NCBI GenBank assembly: GCA_963794745.1
Contig: CAWCEZ010000010.1
Location: 558,001-622,000, forward strand
DNA: 64,000 nt
Direction: 5' to 3'
Source of the DNA: Fen-671 sp963794745
GTDB taxonomy: Bacteria; Actinomycetota; Acidimicrobiia; Acidimicrobiales; Palsa-688
The notes under the pieces are model-generated. The model did not search any database and was not told the origin of the DNA. It was given only the letters and a program-made list of their open reading frames with translations. The position numbers and the translations under genes were made by a program. Position 1 is the stretch's first letter; each line of letters starts with the position of its first letter. Of the stretch, positions 18,856 through 27,122 are shown in pieces.

Positions 18856-19188
18856 ATGAAGCCAACCCTTATGAAGACGAGCCCTCTCAGAGCCGATCGG
18901 CCCCGCGCACCGGTCTCGGTCCTAGCGGCTCGTACGTGGGCAGCCGCCTGTTTGGCCCCAATGACCCTCGTTGCATTGACGCTAGCGGTGCCCGGCCTGA
19001 TGGCCCGGTGCAGCCAACGGCACCAAGACGACGAACTCGGCGCAATAAGCGTCGAGCAGTTCGCGTGGATCGGCATTGCGTTGTTCTTGATTGTGGCCGC
19101 CGCAGCGGCCCTGAAGATTTATTGGGGCGACGTGTCCACATTCGTCACGTCCTCGTGGGACGGCATTTCAGGACAAGGAGGCACCTAA
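18856..19188 (+). CDS. Flp-type (type IVb) prepilin with long leader
   Basis: Candidate major pilin. The C-terminal part has the type IVb prepilin motif ELG/AISVEQF: Gly at -1 and Glu at +5, followed by the hydrophobic helix AWIGIALFLIVAAAAALKIYW and a short tail (DVSTFVTSSWDGISGQ). The leader is unusually long and itself contains a hydrophobic stretch (LAPMTLVALTLAVPGLM), unlike ordinary Flp leaders of 10-30 residues. The ATG at 18856 is used, with AAGGAG about 14 nt upstream; ATG 18871 is also possible. No prepilin peptidase gene is visible in the window. Position after tadC is where a pilin would be expected. Confidence 0.68.
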   Translation: MKPTLMKTSPLRADRPRAPVSVLAARTWAAACLAPMTLVALTLAVPGLMARCSQRHQDDELGAISVEQFAWIGIALFLIVAAAAALKIYWGDVSTFVTSSWDGISGQGGT

Positions 19189-19190
19189 CA

Positions 19191-19625
19191 CGTCTCTGCT
19201 CGGGCCGCCGGGCCGGTGGGCGAGGCAGCATCTCGGTCACCGGCATCGTCGTCTTTTTTGCCTTGATCTTCCTCTTGGTCGTCGGGACGAACTGGGTCGA
19301 CGACGACCTCACACTCGGCACCTTCCGCACCATCGCGTCCGATGCGGCTCAGGCTGGTGCTCTCTACGGTGCCGCCGGGGGTGCCCAGGACGCGTGCTAC
19401 CAGGCTGCTGCCCGCGCTCAAACGGACCTCGTCCCGGGACGGTTCGCGAGGACCGTGACCATTACCTGCACGCTCCAACAATTGCCATCAGGCGCCAAGG
19501 TACTCGTCGCAGTCGCCGACGGGACACTCCCCAACTGGGTTGTGCCTGTCCCAGTGCACGTACATATCGTCGCACAAGTGCCAGTCCAGGCAAGCCCGGC
19601 TCAACCGTCCACTGTTGACCCATGA
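19191..19625 (+). CDS. TadE-like minor pilin/pseudopilin, 5' end uncertain
   Basis: Short membrane-anchored pseudopilin of the Tad locus: a Gly/Arg-rich start with a GRGSISVTGI segment, a hydrophobic helix (VVFFALIFLLVVGTNWV), then an extracellular domain with Cys residues (DACYQAA, TITCTLQ) and a Pro/Val-rich end. No ATG, GTG or TTG lies in frame just before the helix. The true start may be disrupted by an indel; a GTG at 19216 is one frame off. The stop overlaps the next ATG (ATGA). Confidence 0.65.
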   Translation, partial: RLCSGRRAGGRGSISVTGIVVFFALIFLLVVGTNWVDDDLTLGTFRTIASDAAQAGALYGAAGGAQDACYQAAARAQTDLVPGRFARTVTITCTLQQLPSGAKVLVAVADGTLPNWVVPVPVHVHIVAQVPVQASPAQPSTVDP

Positions 19626-20068
19626 CGGTGACGCGCGAGCAGGGGTCAATGTCCATCAGCGCACTAGTCGGGTTCACCCTCTTCGTCATCCCGTCGCTGA
19701 TGCTGGTCCTGGCAATCCCGCCCTGGGAGGCGGGTACGGCGGACGCCCGGGATACGGCCCACAACGCGGTTATGGCCCTGGCGTCAACACCCGACTGGAC
19801 GGTCGCGGAACTTGACGCAAATCAGGCCGTTGAGGACGCGAAGCTCGCTTACGGGGTGCCTCTCACCGCCACCTTTGGTTGCGACGGTTCCGCCGACAAT
19901 TGCGACCTTGCGTGCCTACCGGGAGGGGCTACCGTTACCGCGGCGGTAAGCCTCGCGATCCCAGTCGGCAATATACCTGGGGTCTTCGAGCACTACGCTT
20001 CGGTCCGTTTTACGGCCACCTATACCGCGACAGTCGACCGGTACGCGGCGGACAACGGCTGTGACTAG
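19622..20068 (+). CDS. TadE-like pseudopilin
   Basis: A 148-aa protein with the TadE layout: a short N-terminus (MTVTREQGSMSISALVG) and one long hydrophobic helix (FTLFVIPSLMLVLAIPPW). A periplasmic/extracellular domain follows with two close Cys pairs (FGCDGSADNCDLACLPGG) and a final Cys. The N-terminal GSMSIS segment parallels GSISV and GAISV in the two proteins upstream, suggesting a shared prepilin-like origin. It overlaps both neighbours (4 nt and 8 nt). Confidence 0.7.
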   Translation: MTVTREQGSMSISALVGFTLFVIPSLMLVLAIPPWEAGTADARDTAHNAVMALASTPDWTVAELDANQAVEDAKLAYGVPLTATFGCDGSADNCDLACLPGGATVTAAVSLAIPVGNIPGVFEHYASVRFTATYTATVDRYAADNGCD

Positions 20069-20550
20069 ACGCTTTCGGGACAACGAACGCGGGGACGCCG
20101 CCCTCATTGGGTGCGCCGGCCTTGCTGCCTTCTTTTTGCTCCTCGGCCTGGCGGTAATTGACTATTGGTCAACGCTGTCAGTGGACCGCAACCTGCTAGC
20201 CATCGCGCGAAGGTGCCGCGGGTGCAGGAGCCTCTGGCGTCGACATCAATGCCTATCGGGACGACGACGTAGTCCAGCTGGACCCGGCCATTGCGACAGC
20301 TCTCGCGATTGCTGACCTCGAGTCCCAACTCCCATCGGAATTACCGCCTGCGGTGCTCGAAGTACCGTGCCCCGCCAACGCGTTCTTCTCGGACGTCCCA
20401 GCCTGTTCCACGATCGATGTGAGCGGGGCCTCCATCACCGTGGTCCTGCACGAGGACGTGGGTTCGGTCGTCCTCGAGGTCGCCGGCCGCCACGCCCTCC
20501 CTATTACCGTGTCGGCGACCAGCACAGCAACGGCCTCGACCTACCCCTAG
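20061..20550 (+). CDS. TadG/TadE-like pilus-associated protein, frameshifted
   Basis: Third small pilus-type protein. N-terminus RDNERGDAALIGCAGLAAF leads into a hydrophobic helix (FLLLGLAVIDYWSTL), typical of Tad minor pilins beginning with a G-D/S motif. The frame breaks near 20210 and continues as EGAAGAGASGVDINAYRDDDVVQLDP to the stop at 20550, with two Cys (VPCPAN, PACSTID). Length is 3n+1. The GTG start lies inside the previous gene. The corrected product is about 162 aa. Confidence 0.65.
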
Positions 20551-20580
20551 ATCCAGGGACCACATTCGGAGGTAACATAA

Positions 20581-21575
20581 GTGTTTTCTATCCTGAGCAA
20601 CGCCAGCAAGGTAGCCCGTGCCACCGCCAGATATTGTAAGAGGCACGTTTTGCTTTCTGTCAGCGGTGTCCTCGTGCCCGCTGCCGCATTGTCGGTCCAG
20701 CTTATGAGCATCCCTCCTGGAGCTGCTTATGGCGTGGGATCCTGCACGGTTCTCCCGAGCGGAGCAGTCGTTTGCGAGACAGGTGGGGGCGGAGGACCGA
20801 GAGTGACCACGACGACGGCCCCGAGGGTTAGGCCCCCTTCGGCACATGTCCCGGCCTACTACATTGTCGACGTGCCGTGCGAGGAGTGTGTCAGCGACGG
20901 GACAGACGAGATATGCACTGCGCAGGGGACTGTCGGCTTCGACCCCAATATCCCGCTCGGTTGGGCACCCGGGGAGCCGTTGCCAGACGGCGATACTTTC
21001 CTCCAAATTGAAGAGGAGATCAGTTCAACAACCGGCCAGGTCCTGGGCGACGTCCCTAACAGCTCGCCAAATGTTGGCCAGCCTTGCAATGGGCGCTCAC
21101 CGTTGCCACTGCCACCGCCATCGCCGACCGCCTCGGAGGCATGGGCTGCGGTCGTCAAGGACCTACCCGTGCCCGAGATCCGCTCCAATCCCGCCACTTC
21201 GGGCCTGGTGCAACTCGGGACGTGGTTCTGGTTGGGCAACGACACCGAAGGTGTCCCGGTGACCGTCACTGCGGCCGCCGACGGTGGTTCGGTCACCGCG
21301 ACCGTCTACCCGTTGTCCTATACGTGGAACTTCGGACCTCCCGGCGCCCTCCCAGTCACCAGTTATACGGCCGGGGCCCGGGCGACGCGTCGAGCGCATC
21401 TTCGGTCTACACGTACGCTGATAAGGGTACCTACGAGGTGTCTGTGACGGTCAAGTGGTCGGGCTCGTTCAGTTTCGACAAAAGGGCTCCCATTGCCCTC
21501 CCCGCCGTTGCCGAGGAGCAGAGCTTCCCTTACGAGGTCCGAGAGGTCCGCTCGGTGCTTGGAGGGCCGTCTTGA
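20581..21575 (+). CDS. Secreted PKD-like protein of the Tad locus, frameshifted
   Basis: A secreted protein of unknown function, about 330 aa after repair. A signal sequence (HVLLSVSGVLVPAAALSVQLM) is followed by a Cys-containing N-terminal domain (SCTVLPSGAVVCE, DVPCEECVSDGTDEICTA), a Pro-rich linker (PLPLPPPSP) and a C-terminal PKD-like beta-sandwich (PLSYTWNFGP, SVYTYADKGTYEVSVTVKW). The frame shifts near 21375, inside the PKD-like domain; length is 3n+2, one loss. GTG start with GGAGG 8 nt upstream. Location suggests a pilus-tip or surface adhesin role, which is inference. Confidence 0.65.
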
Positions 21576-22285
21576 GCCGTGATGACGACGTTGCCGACGT
21601 CTGGCAGCTATCGGGCATGGTTGCCAGGCGCTTTTTCGATTTACCGTACGCCCGTTATGTGCTCCCGGTGCCGGGCCGACGGGCGATCGTGCGCGCAATC
21701 TCCTTTACGGCCCTGGCGTGGGGTGGTTGGCGTACAAACGGCTCCGGCACAGCAGTCTGTGGGCTGACTGGGACGAGCGGCCTCCGCCAGCGGCTGGCGG
21801 CATCGGCCGTCTGGGTACTTGCCGGTATAGCCTCTTTGGCCTGCTGGGTGGGTTGGGTCGCGCTCTGGTCGGCTATCGGGCTGATCATTGTGCCGGCGCT
21901 CACCTTCTTAGGGTTCGCCGGGCTCGCGCTGTTGTTGGGGTCGCGAGCGGCCAGTGTTGGGAAAGCGAAATCGAAGCTCGCCGATTTGGGCACTCCTGCC
22001 GCCAAAGGCGCGCGCGGCCTCGGCGACCGCCCCGCCCATCACGTCGAAGTCCACATGGTCGCAAGCGAGGAACCAGGCGCTGGGCGCGCTTTGCTCACTG
22101 CCGTTTCTGTCGAGGCGGACCGAAATGGCTGGGCGCTGTTCCTGGATGCCGCCAACGACCGCCTCGCCGGCTACTACCGAGATCTCGGGTTCCTACCGGT
22201 CGGGCCGGCGGCAGCCATGCCGTTCGGCGAACGAGTAACGAGGATGGTCCGCCAACCCTCGGCCTACCCTAACGCTGCAGGCTAA
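21572..22285 (+). CDS. Membrane protein with C-terminal GNAT-type acetyltransferase domain
   Basis: An unusual 237-aa protein. Two or three hydrophobic helices occupy the first two-thirds (AVWVLAGIASLACWVGWV, LIIVPALTFLGFAGLALLLG). A C-terminal GNAT-like domain follows (HHVEVHMVASEEPGAGRALL with the acetyl-CoA loop, DAANDRLAGYYRDLGFLPVG). TTG start with GGAGGG upstream and a 4-nt overlap with the previous gene ties it to the Tad operon. Between about 21718 and 21780 the +1 frame reads more naturally (WLAYKRLRHSSLWADWDE), so two compensating indels probably garble that stretch. An acyl-transfer role on an envelope substrate is possible but unproven. Confidence 0.62.
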   Translation: MSRDDDVADVWQLSGMVARRFFDLPYARYVLPVPGRRAIVRAISFTALAWGGWRTNGSGTAVCGLTGTSGLRQRLAASAVWVLAGIASLACWVGWVALWSAIGLIIVPALTFLGFAGLALLLGSRAASVGKAKSKLADLGTPAAKGARGLGDRPAHHVEVHMVASEEPGAGRALLTAVSVEADRNGWALFLDAANDRLAGYYRDLGFLPVGPAAAMPFGERVTRMVRQPSAYPNAAG

Positions 22286-23310
22286 GTTCGCTCGGCGATA
22301 AAGCGAGCAAGCTCCTGCTCTGTTGGCGGGTCTGCCCCCGGCCTCGTGCAAGTCAAGGCACTGGCCGAGACGGCCTGAGCTAGCGCATCGTGCAGGTGGC
22401 CCTCGCTGAGCGTCGCCACCGCTGCAGGCTCGAGGAGACCGGTCTTCGCAAGATAAGCAAGTAGCCCCGCGCTGAAAGAGTCCCCGCGCCTATCGTGTCA
22501 GCGACCTGTATGGGCGGCGGCGCCCATTGAGCACTCGAGCCGCTCTCGTGGAACGCTGTCGCACCGAGCGCTCCCTGCGTGACCACCACCAGAGAGACGC
22601 CCTCTGAGAGCCACTTATCTGCGACCTCGGGCGCGGTCGCGCCGGGATAAAGGACTTCGACATCCTCGTCGCTTGCTTTTACGATATGAGCGCTCGAGAC
22701 TACGCCGCGGACGCGCTCACGGTAAGCCGAGAGGTCGCGTATCAGGCCTGGCCGGATGTTGGGGTCGAAGGACACCAGGGCCCGGTTGCTTTGTCGGGTA
22801 CCGCGCGAGCCACGCGGCCAAGATGTCGGCCCCCGGCTCGAGAGTGAGCGCAATAGAGCCCGTTTGCACCGCGCTTATGCCTAGGTCGGCGGTCGCGAGA
22901 TCAGGCAACTCGCTGGCCTTCCATTGCCAGTCGGCCGTCCCGGGGCCGTAAAACGTGTACGAGGCGTGGCCTTGGTCGTCCAGGGTCACCAGGGCGAGCG
23001 TGGCGTCCTCGTCGGCCTCGACCGACAGGGCCAGGTCGACCCCATTTGCTGCGATATAACTGCGCAGCCACGGCCCGAACCCCTCTCGCGAGAAGCGACC
23101 GGCAAATGCCGTCTGCACTCCGAGCCGTGCCAAACCGACAGCGATGTTGGCCGGTCCGCCCCCCGGCATGGCGACTAGCTGACGAGCCCAGGCGCCCAGC
23201 TTGCCCGTGACGGCGGCCCCGTCGCCCGGCGCCCCGGCAGACGCCGGTGCCAAATCGACCAGGCATTCGCCAACAACCAGCGTCCCGCCGGTCCCGCCTG
23301 TCTCGCTCAC
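22282..23310 (-). CDS. PfkB-family carbohydrate kinase (fructokinase/ribokinase-like), frameshifted
   Basis: Sugar kinase of the PfkB family. The N-terminus shows VVGECLVDLAP, the substrate motif MPGGGPANIAVGLARLG and GRFSREGFG. The middle continues in another frame (LVSFDPNIRPGL, SEGVSLVVVTQGALGA). The C-terminal catalytic motif reads GAGTLS in the given frame, but one extra G in the C4/G4 run at 22482-22485 restores GAGDSFSAGLLAYLA and a proper end (ELARFIAER) at 22282. A second indel lies near 22785. Both motifs being otherwise perfect argues for sequence error. GTG start at 23310. It converges with the membrane-GNAT gene, overlapping by 4 nt. Confidence 0.85.
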
Positions 23311-23393
23311 CGAACGACTGTAGCAACGGCCGCTTCACGAATGCCCGGGTGCTCTGATGCGGGAAGTGCCTTAGCCCTGGACGCAACGCAAAA

Positions 23394-23426
23394 GCACGGG
23401 GCAGGCCGCTTGGGCCTGCCCCGTGC
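23394..23426 (-). terminator. Strong intrinsic terminator
   Basis: A perfect 14-bp GC-rich stem (GCACGGGGCAGGCC and its complement) with a 5-nt loop is followed on the minus strand by TTTTGCGTT. It lies 32 nt after the stop of the Thr-repeat protein, whose transcript it should end. Confidence 0.8.
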
Positions 23427-23458
23427 ATGAGGGGAACTTCGGTCTCGGGAACCCCTGG

Positions 23459-24100
23459 TTAGACGGCAGTCGTGGTTGTGGTGGGAGCGGTCGTCGTGGT
23501 CGTAGGCGCCGTCGTCGTCGTTGTAGGTGCGGTTGTCGTGGTCGTAGGCGCCGTCGTGGTCGTCGTAGGAGCAGTCGTGGTAGTCGTAGGCGCCGTCGTG
23601 GTAGTCGTAGGCGCCGTCGTGGTCGTTGTAGGAGCAGTCGTGGTAGTCGACGAAGTCGGGTACCCACCGTGACCGTGACCGTGGCCCTTTATCTGGCAGG
23701 GGACGATCTTCCAGCCCCAACGCCACGTCCAGCCCCGGCCTCGCCCGTGGTGGTCACGCACTCGGACCTTGTAGCGGTACTTGACGATGCAGCGATGCCC
23801 ACGGCCGTTGCCATTGCCAAATCCGGGGCCTGAGTAGCCCTTGGTCGTAGTTGTCGGCGGGGGTGTGGTCGTCGTGGTTGGTGCGGCGGTCGTCGTGGTT
23901 GGTGCGGCGGTCGTCGTGGTCGGTGCGGCGGTGGTCGTCGTACTGCCACTGCCACCACCACGATGGTGGTGATGCGAGCCGTAGGCCGATGCGGGCGCAC
24001 CCGTGGCGACTAGTGACCCTGCCACAATTGCGAACGATGCCCCCAATGCGGCAGCACCCCCCGCCCACTTGCGTAGCCGGTTGCGTGATCTGAAAGTCAT
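23459..24100 (-). CDS. Secreted Thr-rich repeat protein with basic His/Gly core
   Basis: A 213-aa exported protein. The signal peptide ends in GAPASA before YGSHHHH. Three TTTTAAP units follow, then a short basic core with two Cys (HRCIVKYRYKVRVRD, KIVPCQIKGHGHGHGG), and nine TTTTTAP-like units end the chain. The Thr/Ala/Pro repeats look like a glycosylated wall-spanning or mucin-like stalk. I chose ATG 24100 for the signal peptide and the GGGGGAAG site upstream. No catalytic domain is seen. A metal-binding role for the His clusters is possible. An intrinsic terminator follows. Confidence 0.7.
   Translation of the reverse strand: MTFRSRNRLRKWAGGAAALGASFAIVAGSLVATGAPASAYGSHHHHRGGGSGSTTTTAAPTTTTAAPTTTTAAPTTTTTPPPTTTTKGYSGPGFGNGNGRGHRCIVKYRYKVRVRDHHGRGRGWTWRWGWKIVPCQIKGHGHGHGGYPTSSTTTTAPTTTTTAPTTTTTAPTTTTTAPTTTTTAPTTTTTAPTTTTTAPTTTTTAPTTTTTAV
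23462..23650. repeat. 21-bp tandem repeat, nine TTTTTAP units
   Basis: Nine near-identical 21-bp units (core gtcgtggtcgtaggcgccgtc on the + strand) encode the C-terminal TTTTTAP repeats of the minus-strand secreted protein. A second, shorter block of the same kind lies at about 23866-23940 (TTTTAAP). Codon variation between units shows they are older than a recent expansion. Confidence 0.9.
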
Positions 24101-24300
24101 CCGTCTTCCCCCGTTCGTACCCTTATGGTCGGTATGCGTTACATGTGATCGTCTGCGGCTTCTGTGAGCGAGGGTTGGGCAACTTGTGATGGTTCTGTGA
24201 AGAGACACGCTCAGAGCGTGATCTCAAGCACATTGAGTGGCGTAGACCGTCCGGTCCCTCTCCGACGGGACTTCCCGTTTCGTACTTTTCTCCACATCAG

Positions 24301-25038
24301 TTAGGTGGTTAACTTGCCCGCCAGCGCCATGGCGGTCAGTTCCGAAAGGGACCGGCGCTGCTGCCCGACGCCGTCGAAGTTCGCCGGAGCTAACCAGGCG
24401 GAAAAGGCGGGCTGCAGCCGCTGCCACTCGCCGTCGGTGACGGAGAACCAAGCCGTGTCACGATTGCGCCCCTTCACGACCACCGCTTGGCGGAAAGTCC
24501 CCTCGTAAGTGAAACCAAGCCGTTTAGCGGCCTGCCGGGACGGGAGGTTGAGGGCATCGCATTTCCACTCGTAGCGCCGGTAGCCCAGGTCATTGAACAC
24601 GTGGCCCATCATCAGCGCCATTGCCTCGGTGGCTGCCACCGTGCGCTGCAGCCCGGGACTGAGCGCTACGTGCCCGACTTCGACCGACCCGCTCGCGGGG
24701 TCAGCCCGCTGGTAGACGGCAAGACCGCTGGCCCGTTCGCTGGCTCCATCGACAATGGTGAGGACCACCAGCGACGGGTCGCTGATGAACCCTCTTATCA
24801 ACTTCCGGTACTGCTCGGGCGTCGCGAACGGCCCGTAGGGCAAGTACGTCCACATACGGCCATCGTCAGCGGAGTAAGCCGTGAAGAGATCGTCCGCGTG
24901 GCGGTCCAGGTCGAGCGGCTCGAGCCGGCAGTAACGGCCGGGCATAGTCACGGCGACCGGAGCTCGCCTGGGCCCCCATCCCTCGACTACCCAGCCGGTC
25001 GGCTGGCCGAACTCGTTTGTCCCGGGCTCGATCTGCAC
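24301..25038 (-). CDS. GNAT-family N-acetyltransferase (RimJ/RimL-like)
   Basis: A 245-aa acetyltransferase of the RimJ/RimL group, which acetylates protein N-termini or small molecules. Landmarks are YCRLEPLDLDRHADDLFTAY, the beta-bulge region VEVGHVALSPGLQRTVAATEAM (acetyl-CoA loop) and NLPSRQAAKRLGFTYEGTFRQ, which is typical of the family. The WTYLPYGPFA segment matches RimL-like proteins of actinobacteria. It lies downstream of the MarR gene on the same strand (33 nt), so it may belong to that transcript. Confidence 0.88.
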   Translation of the reverse strand: MQIEPGTNEFGQPTGWVVEGWGPRRAPVAVTMPGRYCRLEPLDLDRHADDLFTAYSADDGRMWTYLPYGPFATPEQYRKLIRGFISDPSLVVLTIVDGASERASGLAVYQRADPASGSVEVGHVALSPGLQRTVAATEAMALMMGHVFNDLGYRRYEWKCDALNLPSRQAAKRLGFTYEGTFRQAVVVKGRNRDTAWFSVTDGEWQRLQPAFSAWLAPANFDGVGQQRRSLSELTAMALAGKLTT

Positions 25039-25071
25039 CTCACGGAACCCTAATGGGACCGCGGTGGCGTC

Positions 25072-25548
25072 TTATGGCGCGAGGAGGTCGACACCTTGGC
25101 TAGCGCTGTAAGACACGACCAGTCGGCTGACGAGCCGGACCAGCTCATCACTGTCCGAGGCCGTCAAGCTCTCCAACATCTTCGAAACATCCGCCTCGAA
25201 CCGGGCCGAGACCTGCGACACGAGCGACCGTCCCTCATCGGCGAGGCGAACGAGCACCGCCCGTCCGTCTGCCGGCGACGGGATGCGCTCCACGAGGCCG
25301 CGTCGTTCAGCCCGGTCGACGAGCCCGGTAATGCTCGACTTGTCGAGCTCGAGCAGCCTGGCCAACTGGTTCATTGTGGGTTCCCGGTCGCGCAGTACCC
25401 CCAACAGCCGTGTCTGGGCCAACGAGAGAGAATGATCCGCCGCGTGCCTGGTCAGGGCGTTTTGCACCAGGAAGGAGAGCTGGGCCAGCCCGTCCACGGC
25501 GCCCAACTCGCCCTCTGGCGGGAGAGAAGAGCGTTGCGAAGGTGCCAT
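25072..25548 (-). CDS. MarR-family transcriptional regulator
   Basis: A 158-aa winged-helix repressor. The core shows LSLAQTRLLGVLRDREPTMNQLARLLELD, the recognition-helix region KSSITGLVDRAERRGLVERIPSPADGRAVLVRL and a C-terminal dimerisation helix. It is divergent from the quinone oxidoreductase; the 103-nt gap carries two 20-bp direct repeats that look like its binding sites, so it probably represses both itself and the oxidoreductase. The ligand cannot be read from sequence. Confidence 0.92.
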   Translation of the reverse strand: MAPSQRSSLPPEGELGAVDGLAQLSFLVQNALTRHAADHSLSLAQTRLLGVLRDREPTMNQLARLLELDKSSITGLVDRAERRGLVERIPSPADGRAVLVRLADEGRSLVSQVSARFEADVSKMLESLTASDSDELVRLVSRLVVSYSASQGVDLLAP

Positions 25549-25567
25549 GTGAGCACAGCCTAGTTAT

Positions 25568-25609
25568 TTAGTACGTGATACCAACTATATTAGTACGTGA
25601 CACCAACTA
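25568..25609. promoter_or_regulatory. Tandem MarR operator candidates
   Basis: Two 20-bp copies of TTAGTACGTGAYACCAACTA (25568-25587 and 25590-25609) repeat every 22 bp, about two helical turns, differing at one base. Each unit has TAGT...AACTA-type inverted ends. They lie between the marR start and the oxidoreductase start and enclose a TATATT that could serve as a -10 element, an arrangement typical of autoregulated divergent MarR promoters. Confidence 0.7.
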
Positions 25610-25651
25610 AATCGGTGGCACTTTAGGTGATCACCGCTTTGGAGGAGCGGA

Positions 25652-26619
25652 ATGGAAAAGATGAGCGCAGCCGTGGTCACGTCGTTCGGCGACCCACCCC
25701 GCTACCGAGACGTCGAGGTCCCCCGACCGGCCGCCAGCTCGGAGGTCCTAGTTGACGTGCTGGCCGTGGGCCTGCACCCGCGCGTCAGGACAGGGGCGGC
25801 CGGGGCCATTACACCAGCACTGGCAAGTTGCCGATGATCCCCGGGGTCGACGGGGTCGGCAAGCGAGCAGACGGGAAGAAGATCTACTTTGTGGCCGACG
25901 ACCAGGCTCTCGGCACGATGGCGGACAAAGCCGTGGTGGACGTGCGTCGCGCGATCGAGCTACCGGACGGCGTTGATGTCATGAAAGTCGCCGCTGCGCT
26001 CAACCCGTCCATGTCGGCCTGGGTGGCACTGCGACGGCGGGTGCCGATCGAGGCGGGCCAAAGCGTGCTTGTCCTCGGCGCAACAGGTAATGCCGGGACT
26101 ATGGCGGTACAAATTGCAAAGCGTCTCGGCGCGGGTCGAGTAGTCGGTGCTGGCCGGGACCTCACCCGGCTCAACGCTCTCAAATCCCTCGGCGCCGATG
26201 ACATCGTCCGTCTCACCGACGACCCCGACGAAACAGCACGAGCGCTCGGAGAAGCCGCAGCCGAAGTCGACATCGTTATTGACTATCTCTGGGGCAAGCC
26301 GGCGCAGCTGGCGATCATGGCTCTCCTAACCAAACGGTCCGACCGGAGCCGCGCGCTGAACTGGGTAGAGATCGGCTCTGTGGCTGGCCCTACGATCGAA
26401 CTTCCTTCAGTCGCCCTACGGTCCGCCAACTTCCGCCTCCAGGGCAACGGCCAAGGTGCGGTCTCGACAGAGGCGTACCTGGCCGAACTGCCGGCGCTGG
26501 TTGACGAAATCGACGCCGGGACTATCTATGTCAAAGCGAACCGCCGTCCGCTCGCCGATGTCGAAAAAGTCTGGTCCGAGGCAGAGGTCCCGGGCGAGCG
26601 GACTGTGCTCGTGCCCTAG
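25652..26619 (+). CDS. Zinc-independent alcohol dehydrogenase/quinone oxidoreductase (MDR family), frameshifted
   Basis: NADPH-dependent medium-chain reductase. The N-terminal GroES-like domain starts in frame (EKMSAAVVTSFGDPPRY). The nucleotide-binding domain has VLVLGATGNAGTMAVQIAKRLG and VVGAGRD, and the end is PLADVEKVWSE...GERTVLVP. One missing C near 25806 breaks GAAGAHYTSTGKLPMIPGVDGVG; length is 3n+2, fitting a single loss. No structural-zinc Cys cluster is present. ATG start with GGAGGAG 6 nt upstream. Probable MarR target, likely in detoxification of quinones or electrophiles. Confidence 0.85.
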
Positions 26620-26660
26620 GGGGCCGAGCAGAGGGCCCAGCCCGCCACTTCTGTAAGTAG

Positions 26661-27122
26661 TCAATGGTCACTCGATGCCGACCGAACATAGGCGGCGACC
26701 ACGATCTCCCAGCCTCCGTTGTAGCCACTGGCCCGTGCCTCCCCGTCCGCCCACCGCTCCCATCCCGAGTGAGAAAGCCCAACGATGGTGGAGCCGTCGT
26801 CGGAGGCGGTAAAGGTCAGTTCGAGCCGCGTGGCGTCGTCGGCCGACCTCCCCGCGTGCCACGAAAAGACGATCCGGTGCGGCGGGCCTGATTCGAGCAC
26901 GCTCCCCCACACAGAGGTCGTCCCGTCGCTCAGAGACTCCACCACCTCGCCACCCAGGGAGGTGCCGCAAGAAACGCTTCTCGCACGGTCGAGCCCGACT
27001 GAGTGCGTAGCGAGAGGCCACCAAGTAGCGATCGCGTTGGTGAACAGATCGAAGGCTTCTCCCGGCGCGAGGGGGGACGGCAACGGATTTGTGTACGGGC
27101 GCTGCCGGGACAGTTGCGTCAC
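26661..27122 (-). CDS. SRPBCC/AHSA1-like (activator of Hsp90 homologue) domain protein
   Basis: A 153-aa protein with the START-like fold pattern: SPLAPGEAFDLFTNAIATWWPLATHSVG, GGEVVESLSDGTTSVWGSVLE, HRIVFSWHAGRSADDATRLELTF and LSHSGWERWADGE. It overlaps the ArsR regulator by 4 nt. ArsR-SRPBCC pairs are a recurrent actinobacterial module in which the SRPBCC protein binds an unknown hydrophobic ligand. Function beyond ligand binding is unknown. Confidence 0.85.
   Translation of the reverse strand: MTQLSRQRPYTNPLPSPLAPGEAFDLFTNAIATWWPLATHSVGLDRARSVSCGTSLGGEVVESLSDGTTSVWGSVLESGPPHRIVFSWHAGRSADDATRLELTFTASDDGSTIVGLSHSGWERWADGEARASGYNGGWEIVVAAYVRSASSDH

Noticed and set aside
23462..23650. Regular 21-bp repeats as a possible CRISPR array
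   Set aside because: There are no unique spacers; units are contiguous, in frame and encode TTTTTAP in a signal-peptide protein.
23472..23672. Plus-strand frame of repeated VVVVGAV
   Set aside because: It is the antisense of the Thr-repeat gene, which has a signal peptide, ribosome site and terminator.
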